The position numbers and the translations under genes are program-made. Source: Geminicoccaceae bacterium (GTDB lineage: Bacteria; Pseudomonadota; Alphaproteobacteria; Geminicoccales; Geminicoccaceae). Taken from it: a stretch of DNA of 64,000 nt. Position 1 is the stretch's first letter; the number at the start of each line of letters is the position of its first letter. A model generated the notes under the pieces. That model was given only the letters and a program-made list of their open reading frames with translations, was not told the DNA's origin and ran no database searches. The stretch lies in the NCBI GenBank assembly GCA_028279345.1, contig JANQNY010000069.1, positions 16,082 to 80,081 of the forward strand. The letters run 5' to 3'. Positions 9,058 to 16,666 of this stretch are shown piece by piece.

Positions 9058-9255
9058 TCAGACCTTCTTTTCCCACTCGCTCACCTGGCGGTCCGCTTCC
9101 TCGCGCTCGATCCCGTAGCGCTCCTGGACGCGCCCAACGAGCTCTTCGCGGTGACCGCCGATCTGCTCGAGGTCATCATCGGTCAGCTTGCCCCATTGTT
9201 GGCGCGCCTGACCCGTCATCTACTGCCACTTCCCTTTGATCTGATCCCAGTTCAC
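9058..9255 (-). pseudogene. csbD: CsbD-like stress protein gene with in-frame amber codon
   Basis: Translated from GTG 9255 the sequence reads MNWDQIKGKWQ, then TAG (9220-9222), then MTGQARQQWGKLTDDDLEQIGG and on to a normal end at 9058. Together the two parts make one complete CsbD-like protein of 65 residues; the TAG sits where a glutamine codon CAG is usual. CsbD proteins are small, abundant general-stress proteins of unclear biochemical role. An ATG directly follows the stop, so a 53-residue C-terminal product could be made by re-initiation. It may be a recent nonsense mutation, a sequencing error, or suppressed. An EcfG-type promoter is intact upstream. Confidence 0.75.
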
Positions 9256-9295
9256 GTTCGCGTACTCCCTCTGATTGCCGTGGCCACGCCAGGCA

Positions 9296-9320
9296 AACGG
9301 CGGCGAGGGTGACGGGTTCC
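9296..9320 (-). promoter_or_regulatory. EcfG-type promoter of csbD
   Basis: GGAAC, 16 bases, CGTT on the minus strand, 41 bases before the GTG start of csbD. csbD-like genes are classic members of EcfG regulons. Confidence 0.75.
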
Positions 9321-9379
9321 CTCTCGAAGCCAAAGGCCACGGGCGGCGCGTCGAGAGCTGGCGTTGGTGCGGTAGGCTC

Positions 9380-9559
9380 CTAGATATGCCCTTTGAGAAG
9401 CGCCCGGCCATCAGCGACGACCGGGCCGAGCGTGTCGTCGTCGAGGCTCGACAGCTGCTTGTCGAGAACCGCAAGTCCCTGGCTCTCCAACGCGTGCGCG
9501 TTGATCAAGGCCGTTTTCAGGCGCTCGCGAACGTCCGCGTGTTCGTGCTCCTCCGTCAT
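9380..9559 (-). pseudogene. Truncated ferritin-like DUF892 gene fragment
   Basis: A 59-residue minus-strand frame starts at ATG 9559 (MTEEHEHADV) and contains LINAHALESQGLAVLDKQLSSLDDD, which resembles the first helical hairpin of DUF892 (YciE/YciF-like) ferritin-fold proteins, where a NAHAMENQAL-type segment is common. It stops after LLKGHI, about a third of the usual length, and no continuation was found in the other frames downstream. I treat it as a remnant, though a short intact protein cannot be excluded. It lies just upstream of csbD on the same strand. Confidence 0.4.
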
Positions 9560-9764
9560 CAGCGTCGTCTCCCGTCATAAGCACTTATTGGTGGGAAACG
9601 ACGCCATGGCGGAAGCGCGGCAGCGGAAATCCTCTACCGGAAAGAGAAAGCGGCCAGTCGGTCGACCGGCCGCCAAAGTGAACTTGGGAGAACAACACAC
9701 GGAGTTGCGATTGCAGCCCTGTGCACCTGATCAGACGGTCCTGGACTGCGCTTCTTCCGTCTTG

Positions 9765-10787
9765 TCAGGGGCTGAGGAACAGGCTCGCGACAGCAGCGGC
9801 GTAGATGGCCAAGATCGCGACGCTCTCGAAACCGATGCCCGCCGGACCTTGGCGATCGCGCTTGAGCATGCCCAGGATGAGCAGGCTGGTCATGAGGATG
9901 GCCAAGGCGATCAGGAACAGGTGCTGGTCGGTGAAGGCGTGGTAAATGCTGCCTTCGCGGTACGCTGCGTCGCTGAACGCCAGGAACAGCACATCGTAGG
10001 CATTGCCCCCGATGATCCAGCCGACGGCCAGCTGAAGCGCCCCCCGGCGCACCGCGGCGACGGACGTCACGAGCTCGGGTAGCGAGGTGATCACCGCGGT
10101 CAGCGCCACGCCGATGGCGGTCGTCGAGATGCCGGTGCGCGCGCTGAGGTCAGTCGCGACCTCGCCAAGCGCAAACCCGGTTGTCGCGGCAACCAGCGCG
10201 AGCAGCGCGAAGGCGCCCCAAGGGGCCCGGTCCGGCATCTCCTCATCGCGTTTCTCGGGAGCGTCGCTGCCGGGCGCCTTCTGCCACATCGGCCGCCGTT
10301 CGGCGTGATCGATCAGCCGGAGGCCGAAGATGTAGCCCGCCACGAGAACAACGCTCACGGGATGCACCGAAAGCACGGTCATCGCCGGCTGGCCCATGGC
10401 AATCAACGGCAGCGCCAGAAGGCCGACGAGCAGCGCCGCCTGCATGAGGGTCGAGATCGATGCCGCCGCGTGCTCCAGATTGCCGCGCCGGTAGGCGAGG
10501 TCCGCGATCGCCAGGAACGCGGTCTGCGCCGTGATGCCGCCGATCGCGTTGCTGATCGCCAGATCTGCGTCACCCTGCCAGGCTGCGCTCACCGAGAGCA
10601 CCGTGCCTGGAAGCGATGTCGTAGCCCCGAGCAGGAGCGCACCAACCAGCGCTGCGGACAGGCCCGTCGCTTCGGCGATCTCGTCCGCGCGCCTCGTCAG
10701 CGCCGTTCCGGCGACGAGGATGACCAGCGCAAGCAACGCAGTCGCCGCGAGGAGGAGGGAAAGCGACCACGTCGCAGGATCCAGCAC
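9765..10787 (-). CDS. Sodium/calcium exchanger family membrane protein
   Basis: The 340-residue product shows the two inverted repeats of the CaCA (Na+/Ca2+ exchanger) superfamily. The first alpha repeat reads GLSAALVGALLLGATTSLPG and the second GISTTAIGVALTAVITSLPE; in both an acidic or glycine-rich pair lies in the membrane. About ten hydrophobic segments are seen. It would exchange Ca2+ or another cation across the inner membrane. The start is a GTG, 11 bases after the end of the FNT gene, so it is the last gene of a DUF1328-FNT-exchanger operon. That operon starts with an EcfG-type promoter, which suggests a stress role. Confidence 0.85.
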   Translation of the reverse strand: MLDPATWSLSLLLAATALLALVILVAGTALTRRADEIAEATGLSAALVGALLLGATTSLPGTVLSVSAAWQGDADLAISNAIGGITAQTAFLAIADLAYRRGNLEHAAASISTLMQAALLVGLLALPLIAMGQPAMTVLSVHPVSVVLVAGYIFGLRLIDHAERRPMWQKAPGSDAPEKRDEEMPDRAPWGAFALLALVAATTGFALGEVATDLSARTGISTTAIGVALTAVITSLPELVTSVAAVRRGALQLAVGWIIGGNAYDVLFLAFSDAAYREGSIYHAFTDQHLFLIALAILMTSLLILGMLKRDRQGPAGIGFESVAILAIYAAAVASLFLSP

Positions 10788-10798
10788 GAGGGATGGTC

Positions 10799-11656
10799 TC
10801 AGCCGGCGTCGGGCGCGTTGTCGGTCATCTCCTCGCGGACCTGGGCGTAGGAGAGGACGGCAAAGAGCGCCGTTCCGCCCAGGATGTTGCCGGCGAGCGT
10901 CGGCAAGAAGAACCGGAACGCTCCGTCGACCGCACTGATCTCACCCATGCTGATGAGAAACGCGGCCTCGACCGACCCAACGATCACGTGGGTGAGGTCG
11001 CCGACCGCCATGAGGTAGGTGATGAGGATGATCATCAGCGGCGCGTTGTCTTCCGCTGCCGGCAGGACCCAAACCAGCGTCGCCACCAGCCAGCCGGCGA
11101 TGATGCCACGCCAGAACATCCCCGCGGCATCCAACTCAAAGAGATGACGCGAAGCATCGGCGATGCCGAGATGCACATCCGGCGGCACCAGTGGCAGGGT
11201 CGCGAGCGCCGCGCCTGCGGCACCTGCGCCTAGAACATTGCCGACGAGTACGATGGCCCACAGGCGACCCATGCGCGCCAAGACCGGAAGTCTCGGCGCT
11301 GCCATGACCGGCAGCACTGCAGTCAGTGTGTTCTCGGTGAAGAGTTGCTGTCGGCCCAGTATGACGAAAAGAAAGCCGAAACTATAGCCGAACGACGTGA
11401 TCAACGACGCCCATCCGACGTCGGGCATCAAGGCGACCAGCGTGCCAATCGCGACGACGGACATCGAGATGCTGAGCCCAGCGGCGATGCCGGACCAAAA
11501 GAGCGAGGCCGCCGGGCGGGCGAGCTCTCGATCACCCTCCCGGCGGACGATCTCGTAGAGCAGCGCCGCGCTCGGCCTGAGCCGCTGGTGGAGGCTCAGA
11601 TGCTCCTGATGCGTGAGCTCGGCCTTGAGGCCGCCTGCGCTCTGCTGGTCCGCCAT
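10799..11656 (-). CDS. Formate/nitrite transporter (FNT) family protein
   Basis: The 285-residue protein has six hydrophobic segments and the overall layout of the FNT pentameric channels. It lies closer to the YfdC-like branch than to FocA/NirC, with a soluble N-terminal leader (LTHQEHLSLHQRLRPSAALLYEIVRR) before the first span. Segments such as GRQQLFTENTLTAVLPV, ITYLMAVGDLTHVIVGSVEA and LPTLAGNILGGTALFAVLSYAQV match FNT landmarks. The substrate is not known for this branch. It starts seven bases after the DUF1328 stop and is followed at once by the exchanger. Confidence 0.88.
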   Translation of the reverse strand: MADQQSAGGLKAELTHQEHLSLHQRLRPSAALLYEIVRREGDRELARPAASLFWSGIAAGLSISMSVVAIGTLVALMPDVGWASLITSFGYSFGFLFVILGRQQLFTENTLTAVLPVMAAPRLPVLARMGRLWAIVLVGNVLGAGAAGAALATLPLVPPDVHLGIADASRHLFELDAAGMFWRGIIAGWLVATLVWVLPAAEDNAPLMIILITYLMAVGDLTHVIVGSVEAAFLISMGEISAVDGAFRFFLPTLAGNILGGTALFAVLSYAQVREEMTDNAPDAG

Positions 11657-11663
11657 CAGCGCG

Positions 11664-11840
11664 TCACAGCCCTTTGGAGCGACCGCGCACCAGATGCAGG
11701 ATCAGGCTGACGACCAAGAGAACCAGAAAGACGAAGAAGATGATCTGCGCGATGCCGGCAGACGCCGACGCGATCCCACCGAAACCGAAGATGGCCGCGA
11801 CGATCGCCACGACCAGAAAGATGAGGGCCCATTGCAGCAT
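11664..11840 (-). CDS. DUF1328 family small membrane protein
   Basis: A 58-residue hydrophobic peptide beginning [20 protein letters not shown] and containing [20 protein letters not shown], the usual DUF1328 (YtjA-like) pattern with two membrane spans. Its function is unknown, but such genes are frequent members of general stress regulons. The ATG at 11840 has an AGGAG site ten bases before it. It is the first gene of the operon with the FNT protein and the exchanger, and an EcfG-type promoter lies 50 bases upstream. Confidence 0.85.
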   Translation of the reverse strand: MLQWALIFLVVAIVAAIFGFGGIASASAGIAQIIFFVFLVLLVVSLILHLVRGRSKGL

Positions 11841-11860
11841 GAGGTCTACTCCTGTTCACA

Positions 11861-11881
11861 GGCGCCGCACTGTGCGGCGCC
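11861..11881 (-). other. Strong hairpin in the DUF1328 leader
   Basis: GGCGCCGC and GCGGCGCC form a perfect eight-base inverted repeat around a five-base loop. It lies between the EcfG-type promoter (11890-11914) and the start codon at 11840, so it would fold in the 5' untranslated RNA. It could stabilise the message or affect translation; no T tract follows, so it is not a clear terminator. Confidence 0.45.
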
Positions 11882-11889
11882 GGAAGGTG

Positions 11890-11914
11890 AACGCGGAATC
11901 GACACTCCTGTTCC
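11890..11914 (-). promoter_or_regulatory. EcfG-type promoter of the DUF1328-FNT-exchanger operon
   Basis: GGAAC, 16 bases, CGTT on the minus strand, 50 bases before the DUF1328 start. The match to the consensus is exact. Confidence 0.75.
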
Positions 11915-12130
11915 AAGCAGGCGCTTGGCCGACCAGACCCATCTCCTCATCAGGGTGTAAGGAGCCGCTGGGCGCTGGTCGCCCGCAACGACACGTCATA
12001 GGGCAACGACGTTGCCTCTAGCGCGCCATGGCCTCCGAAAATGCACCGGCTGCGAAACACTGCGCCAGACGCTGGTTCGCGCCCACGCTGCGACGCCCTC
12101 GGTGATGCTCGACCAGCCCTAGGGGCCGCG

Positions 12131-12640
12131 TCACCGCGGCAGGCACGCCCTCAGCATCCAGGCATTGCCGTCGTGTGCGGCGATCCGTGCGTTCATGAGG
12201 TCTTCAGTCGCGGTGTCGTCATTGTCGTCGCAGACTTCCTCTACCTCTCGACAGAGGCGGGCGAGCGCCTCGTTCGCTGCCGTGAGCATCTTGAGCATCG
12301 CCTCTGCGTCGTTCGCGGTCTGGTCGACCTCGATCGTCGCCTCCGCCGCCATGGCAGCGAAGTTCGCCGGCGCGAAATAGCCGAGCGCGCGGATGCGCTC
12401 CGCGATGTCGTCGATGGCGTTGAACAGGTCCTTGTACTGCTTCTCGAAGAGTTCGTGCAATCCGGGGAACTGCGGCCCGACGACGTTCCAATGGCAGCCA
12501 TGGGTGCTGGCCATCAACACGTAGCTGTTGGCGAGCACGCGGCTGAGGTTCTGCGCGACGGCGCGCCGCTGCTCGTCGTCCATGCCGATGTCGTTGCGCA
12601 TCGGCGCGTCGGAGCGCTCGAGCGTGAAAGCGGTAGACAT
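12131..12640 (-). CDS. dps: Dps family DNA-protecting ferritin-like protein
   Basis: The 169-residue product is a Dps/miniferritin. It oxidises Fe2+ with hydrogen peroxide, stores iron in a dodecamer and shields DNA during stress. The ferroxidase-site pattern is visible: STHGCHWNVVGPQFPGLHEL (the conserved H and W), then FEKQYKDLFNAIDDIAERIRALG with the D and E ligands. Length is normal. A GAGGAG ribosome site precedes the ATG. An EcfG-type promoter with 17-base spacing lies 48 bases upstream, back to back with that of the entericidin gene. Confidence 0.93.
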   Translation of the reverse strand: MSTAFTLERSDAPMRNDIGMDDEQRRAVAQNLSRVLANSYVLMASTHGCHWNVVGPQFPGLHELFEKQYKDLFNAIDDIAERIRALGYFAPANFAAMAAEATIEVDQTANDAEAMLKMLTAANEALARLCREVEEVCDDNDDTATEDLMNARIAAHDGNAWMLRACLPR

Positions 12641-12687
12641 GAAGATCTCCTCGGTTCAACCGCCGGAAGGATTGCCGACTGGTGCGC

Positions 12688-12713
12688 AACGCGCTGTTCG
12701 CGGAAGCTGTTCC
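12688..12713 (-). promoter_or_regulatory. EcfG-type promoter of dps
   Basis: GGAAC, 17 bases, CGTT on the minus strand, 48 bases before the dps ATG. It is the only one of the nine motifs with 17-base spacing; both spacings are accepted in the known consensus. Confidence 0.72.
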
Positions 12714-12748
12714 GGTGTCCTAGGTTATCAAGAGCGAGCGTAGCGGCT

Positions 12749-12773
12749 GGAACGCGAGCGACCGACGTGCGTT
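12749..12773 (+). promoter_or_regulatory. EcfG-type promoter of the entericidin-like gene
   Basis: GGAAC, 16 bases, CGTT on the plus strand, 37 bases before the ATG at 12810. The two divergent -35 boxes (dps and this gene) are 35 bases apart. Confidence 0.75.
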
Positions 12774-12809
12774 GTCGTGCTATGCGCCAGTGACATGAGG
12801 AGCTGCACC

Positions 12810-12980
12810 ATGATCCACTCTACGACCACTCGATCGGACCGAGCCGGCCTCGCGCGGATGGCGGCATTGCTGGCCGTGCTCGCACTGCTTGGCGCCTGCA
12901 ACACCGTCCGCGGCGTCGGCCAGGATGTCGAATCGGCCGGTGAGGCGATTTCCGACACGGCTGAGGAAGCGCAGAACTGA
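12810..12980 (+). CDS. Entericidin-like small lipoprotein
   Basis: A 56-residue product with an arginine-containing N-region, a hydrophobic stretch (MAALLAVLALLGAC) ending in a lipobox, and a short mature part GVGQDVESAGEAISDTAEEAQN. This is the entericidin EcnA/EcnB pattern: a cell-envelope lipoprotein, described in enterobacteria as linked to stationary-phase bacteriolysis, and common in alphaproteobacterial stress regulons with uncertain function. GAGGAG lies seven bases before the ATG. It has its own EcfG-type promoter, divergent from dps. Confidence 0.85.
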   Translation: MIHSTTTRSDRAGLARMAALLAVLALLGACNTVRGVGQDVESAGEAISDTAEEAQN

Positions 12981-13009
12981 TCCCAGCTTCGCCAATAGGC
13001 AGGGCGGAG

Positions 13010-13034
13010 GCAGTCGGCGGCACCTGCCGACTGC
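13010..13034 (+). terminator. Hairpin after the entericidin-like gene
   Basis: GCAGTCGGC and GCCGACTGC form a perfect nine-base stem with a seven-base loop, 30 bases after the stop codon. No clear T tract follows. Confidence 0.5.
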
Positions 13035-13178
13035 GCTCTCATATGCACGCGCGACGTGCGGTGCCGTAGCAAGCCAGCTACGTCGACCCTAGGCCTCGCT
13101 GCGCCTGCGACATGATGGCTGGCGATCGACGATGCCGCCATGTCGGGCGGTACGAATACCCGACGCTCCCGAGGTCCA

Positions 13179-14348
13179 CTAGCTCTCGTCTGCCGATTGC
13201 GCGGCATCGAGCGCTCGGCGCAGTTGCCCGGCGAGCGCCCGCAGCCGAAACGGTTTCGGGACGATCTGGACGCTGGGATCGGCGAGTTTCACCCGCTGGT
13301 CGCCCGACATCGCAATGAGCACGAGCTTGCTGCAGCGCTCGCGCAGCTCCGCGATGAGTTCGTCGCCCTGCGGAGAGCCGTTCAGGCGGATGTCGACGAG
13401 CGCGAGATCGATCGCTTCGCCGCAGTCGAAGATCGACAACGCGGTGTCGCCGTCGACCGCTTCGAGTACGTCGTAGCCCAGATCGCTCAGATACTGCGCC
13501 ACCATCTCGCGCACGGCCGTCTCATTCTCCACGATCAGCAGCCGTTCCGTGCCGCCGCCGCGATCCGAGCGCGGCAGTGTCTGCGGCCGACCGTCGATGT
13601 CACTCGGATCGCCGGCAGGTAGATAGAGCCTCACGGCCGTTCCTTCGTTGTTGCTCGAGGCAACTTCCAAGCGCCCGCCGGAACGTTCCGCAAAGTCGGC
13701 GACCGTCGAGAGGCCCAGCCCGCTGCCCTGGCCCTCACGCTTGGTGGTGAAAAAGGGCTTGGTCGCTTGGCGCAGCACGTCCGGCGCCATCCCCACCCCG
13801 CTGTCGACGATCTCTATCAAGACCTCGTCCTCGTTTGCGTCGGAAGACCCGGGGGCTGCGACGCGGCTCGTCCGCACCTCCACACGTCCCCCATCGGGCA
13901 TCGCGTCGCGAGCGTTCACGGTGAGGTTCAGGAGTGCTGCGCGCAGTTGGCCGGGGTCGACATAGGCGACACACGCGCTTGCCGTGCTCGACAGTGAGAC
14001 AGTGTTCAAGCGGCCAACGCTCGTCTGCAGCAGCGTTCGAGAGCGTTGCAGGAGCCCGTGCACGTCGACATGGTTCGGCCGGAGCGGCTTGTGACGGGTG
14101 AGCGTCACGAGCTGCTCGGTGAGGACGCTGCCGCTTTCCGCAGCTTCGATCGATGCCTCGACATAGCGACGCAACGGCGATTCTAGAGCGAGATCGCTGA
14201 GCAGGATCTCGAGATTGCCACCGATGACCGTGAAAAGGTTGTTGAAATCGTGCGCGACGCCGCCGGCCAGCGCGCCCAGCGCCTCGAGCTGTTGGATGTG
14301 GTCCTCCATCGCCTCCGCATGTTCCGATTCCGAATGATTGGCATCCAT
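13179..14348 (-). CDS. Soluble hybrid histidine kinase with C-terminal receiver
   Basis: The 389-residue product has no membrane span or sensor domain. It starts with a short helical lead, then the phosphoacceptor box GGVAHDFNN (His33), an ATPase domain with NLTVNARDAMPDGG (N box), DSGVGM and GSGLGLSTV, then a receiver domain with Asp319 and Lys365 (VPKPF). The ATPase is of the NtrB-like class. Without a sensor, input must come from partner proteins or the receiver. ATG 14348 was chosen because the EcfG-type promoter (14404-14428) rules out the longer start at 14405. It may feed a stress phosphorelay; the partner is unknown. Confidence 0.85.
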   Translation of the reverse strand: MDANHSESEHAEAMEDHIQQLEALGALAGGVAHDFNNLFTVIGGNLEILLSDLALESPLRRYVEASIEAAESGSVLTEQLVTLTRHKPLRPNHVDVHGLLQRSRTLLQTSVGRLNTVSLSSTASACVAYVDPGQLRAALLNLTVNARDAMPDGGRVEVRTSRVAAPGSSDANEDEVLIEIVDSGVGMAPDVLRQATKPFFTTKREGQGSGLGLSTVADFAERSGGRLEVASSNNEGTAVRLYLPAGDPSDIDGRPQTLPRSDRGGGTERLLIVENETAVREMVAQYLSDLGYDVLEAVDGDTALSIFDCGEAIDLALVDIRLNGSPQGDELIAELRERCSKLVLIAMSGDQRVKLADPSVQIVPKPFRLRALAGQLRRALDAAQSADES

Positions 14349-14403
14349 GATCGCGAACCCCGTTGCATGCGCGTGGGAGGTGCACCCTCGCACGCCTCTA
14401 CCC

Positions 14404-14428
14404 AACGCCGTCGGGTGCCGGCCGTTCC
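14404..14428 (-). promoter_or_regulatory. EcfG-type promoter of the hybrid kinase
   Basis: GGAAC, 16 bases, CGTT on the minus strand, 55 bases before the ATG at 14348. Confidence 0.7.
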
Positions 14429-14608
14429 CATCAGATGCCAGCTCGTGTCGATCAGGTGAAGCGCCATCGCGGGATCGTGCGCTCCGGCGGCGCCTGCGCC
14501 CTGCTCAAGTCGGCCTTCTGTAAGTTGTGTAACGGTAGGCAACTGTCGCTCGTCTCGCCCGTTGTCTGGTGGTGACGACCCTTTGACAACAAATATTGAG
14601 GTGACACG

Positions 14609-15097
14609 ATGAAGTTGGATTTCCGAATGCTAACGGCGAGCCTGGCCCTGCTTGGCTTGGGGAGCGGTGCTGTGCTGGCGCAGCAGGCTTCTTCGGATAC
14701 CGACGCCACGAAGACCGAGAGCAGCGAGACCGCCGAGGCGACGCAGCAGGACGGAGAGCGCTACGGCTCGTTCGAAGCGACGAGGGACGCGTTCTCCGGC
14801 TCAGTCGCCGGCGACTACACTGCCGAAGAGCTGATCGGCCGGGATGTCGTCGGCCCAGAGGACGAGCACGTCGCCACGATCGGTGACCTGCTGATCGGCC
14901 ACGACGATTCGGTCGAGAAGGTCGTGCTCGACGTTGGCGGCTTTCTCGGCATCGGGGCGAAGCCCGTAGCCGTCGACATTGCCGACCTCAAGAAGCCCGC
15001 AGAGCAGGACGGCGCATTTCAGATCTCGATGACGCGCGACGAGCTGGAGGAGATGCCCCAGTTCGAGCGTGAGGGCGACACCTGGATGATGATGTAG
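14609..15097 (+). CDS. Exported PRC-barrel domain protein
   Basis: The 162-residue protein has a signal peptide (MKLDFRMLTASLALLGLGSG, cleavage after VLA), a low-complexity acidic linker, then a PRC-barrel domain: LIGRDVVGPEDEHVATIGDLLIG, VVLDVGGFLGIGAKPVAVDI. PRC-barrel proteins of this kind are common in Alphaproteobacteria, in the periplasm, with unknown roles that often track with osmotic or oxidative stress. An AGGTGA ribosome site precedes the ATG. A TTGACA lies 25 bases before the start but no matching -10 was seen, and there is no EcfG motif. Confidence 0.85.
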   Translation: MKLDFRMLTASLALLGLGSGAVLAQQASSDTDATKTESSETAEATQQDGERYGSFEATRDAFSGSVAGDYTAEELIGRDVVGPEDEHVATIGDLLIGHDDSVEKVVLDVGGFLGIGAKPVAVDIADLKKPAEQDGAFQISMTRDELEEMPQFEREGDTWMMM

Positions 15098-15106
15098 TCA
15101 CCCGAT

Positions 15107-15137
15107 CGCGTGGCTCGGTAGTCTGCCGAGCCACGCG
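15107..15137. terminator. Bidirectional terminator hairpin
   Basis: CGCGTGGCTCGG and CCGAGCCACGCG form a perfect 12-base stem around a seven-base loop between the convergent PRC-barrel gene and the response regulator. The right arm ends one base before the regulator stop codon. Confidence 0.75.
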
Positions 15138-15860
15138 CTACCGGGACTCGTCGGGGACCAGCATGTAGCCCTCGTTGCGCACGGTAATGATGATGCGCGG
15201 GTGCTTCGGATTGGCCTCGATGCGCGCCCGCAGCCGGGCGATGAGGACATCGATGGCGCGCACCATCGGGTCCCACGCAACGTTGCGCACCTGCTCCGAC
15301 AGGGTGTCGCGTCCGACCGGGCTGCCGGCTGCGGCAGCGAGCGCTTGCCAAAGACGCGCTTCCTTTGCGGTCAGCGCTTCGACGCGCCCATCGGCGTGGA
15401 CGAGTTCCCCGCGCTCCTCCTCCAACGTCCAACCGCCGAAGACGTGGCCAGTCTCGCTCGATAGAGCACGGCCGGGCTGGAGGCGTCGCAGCAGAGCACG
15501 CACCCGGCTCGTCACCTCGCGTAGGGCGAACGGTTTGCCGACATAGTCATCGGCGCCGACGTCCAGGGCCTCGCTGCGATCCTCCGGATCGTCCTGGACG
15601 GTCAACATCACGATACCGAGGTCACCGGCTGCGCGGAGCGCAGGGACCAAGTGCGTGCCGTTGCCGTCGGGAAGGTTGACGTCGAGCAGCACGACGTCCG
15701 GCCAGTCGCGCTCGAGCTGCTTCCACATCGCCCCGATCGTGGGTGCCGTCGCGACGTCGAAACCCTCTCTCGTCAAGTGCTCGGCCAGCAACTGGGCCAC
15801 GTCGACATCGTCATCCACGACGAGTAGCGAGCGGCCCTGGTGGCCTTTAGCGTCGGCCAT
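15138..15860 (-). CDS. OmpR/PhoB-type response regulator
   Basis: The 240-residue product has a receiver domain with the acidic pocket VVDDDVD, phospho-acceptor Asp60 (VVLLDVNLPDG), the conserved T (MLTVQDD) and Lys109, then a winged-helix DNA-binding domain (LTAKEARLWQALA, RAIDVLIARLRARIE, IITVRNEGYMLV). It is a transcription factor activated by phosphorylation. ATG 15860 follows a GGAAG site. No cognate kinase is next to it; the soluble hybrid kinase at 13179-14348 is the nearest candidate, but that pairing is only a guess. Confidence 0.9.
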   Translation of the reverse strand: MADAKGHQGRSLLVVDDDVDVAQLLAEHLTREGFDVATAPTIGAMWKQLERDWPDVVLLDVNLPDGNGTHLVPALRAAGDLGIVMLTVQDDPEDRSEALDVGADDYVGKPFALREVTSRVRALLRRLQPGRALSSETGHVFGGWTLEEERGELVHADGRVEALTAKEARLWQALAAAAGSPVGRDTLSEQVRNVAWDPMVRAIDVLIARLRARIEANPKHPRIIITVRNEGYMLVPDESR

Positions 15861-16019
15861 CGGAACTTCCCCGTGCGTGCTCGCACCTCGACCATGCCAG
15901 ACGACAACGGACGTTGCGCTGTGGCCACGCAACGCGCGAGCACGAGTCTGCGCGTTTAAGCGTATGCGCTCAACGCAGCCGTCGGCAATGAGAACAAGCG
16001 TTGGCGCGAAAAGTGAGCC

Positions 16020-16574
16020 CTACATGGAGCTCCAGGCCGCCAAGTAACGCCGCGCGCGCGACCGCTGGCGTGCTGGCCCGTCGAACTCGCGCAGCCGATC
16101 GTCCGGCGGGCCCACGAGCACAGGGCCCGCGCCATCGACGAACGCCTCGTCGATGGCGCAGCCAGCCGGCATTGGCTCCATGGTCGGCTCATTCAGGAAA
16201 CGCGTTGCCCGCACGAGCGCGCGGGCCGCAGCGGCCGGCTCTACACCCATGACCTGGGCCGACGCCTCGATGTCGAGTCCTTCGACCTCCTTCAGCACGA
16301 AGACCTGCCGCTCCTCCGTGGCGAGCCCGGCCAGAGGATCGTCAGGCTCCGGTGCCGTCCGCAGCATGACGAGCAAGGGCTCGGCCGCCTGATGCGTGAG
16401 CTGCACCAACCGAAGGTCGAGCGGAAGGTCCGTCGCGAGCACGTCGGGCTCCAGGTCGATGAGTTCCATGACCAGCCACACGCACGCGGTCCCGGCGGGC
16501 TTCGAGCCAAGTAGCACGCTGGCGTGCGCGCGCAGCCTCGGAACGCTAGAGAGCAACGAGGTGGAAGGGCTCAT
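16020..16574 (-). CDS. PhyR-like sigma-factor-mimic domain without receiver
   Basis: This gene lies divergent from nepR-ecfG, a place often held by phyR. The 184-residue product (start MSPSTSLLSS) has a C-terminal sigma-like helix-turn-helix pattern, LATEERQVFVLKEVEGLDIEASAQVMGVEPAAAARALV, close to the sigma4-like part of PhyR. After it only about 55 residues follow (ending RRYLAAWSSM), with no receiver motifs. PhyR normally binds NepR through its sigma-like domain when its receiver is phosphorylated. This version has lost or never had that switch, and no receiver remnant was found downstream. The overall similarity is weak in the N-terminal half. A start further upstream (16679) overlaps nepR and is less likely. 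Confidence 0.55.
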   Translation of the reverse strand: MSPSTSLLSSVPRLRAHASVLLGSKPAGTACVWLVMELIDLEPDVLATDLPLDLRLVQLTHQAAEPLLVMLRTAPEPDDPLAGLATEERQVFVLKEVEGLDIEASAQVMGVEPAAAARALVRATRFLNEPTMEPMPAGCAIDEAFVDGAGPVLVGPPDDRLREFDGPARQRSRARRYLAAWSSM

Positions 16575-16619
16575 CGTCGATACTCTCGAAAGGCGGTACA
16601 TGAGGAAGTGGAAGCGCCG

Positions 16620-16644
16620 GGAACTCGAAGCGCGCACGCGCGTT
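16620..16644 (+). promoter_or_regulatory. EcfG-type promoter of nepR-ecfG (autoregulation)
   Basis: GGAAC, 16 bases, CGTT on the plus strand, 22 bases before the nepR ATG. EcfG controlling its own operon is the usual arrangement, which makes this the anchor for the other eight motifs. Confidence 0.85.
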
Positions 16645-16666
16645 GCAACGACATCGAGGGACGAGA

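Noticed and set aside
11861..11881. Hairpin as terminator of an upstream gene
   Set aside because: It lies between the DUF1328 promoter and its start codon, and no gene on that strand ends before it.
14570..14608. TTGACA upstream of the PRC-barrel gene as a sigma-70 promoter
   Set aside because: It is only 25 bases from the ATG and no -10 box fits at 16-18 bases.
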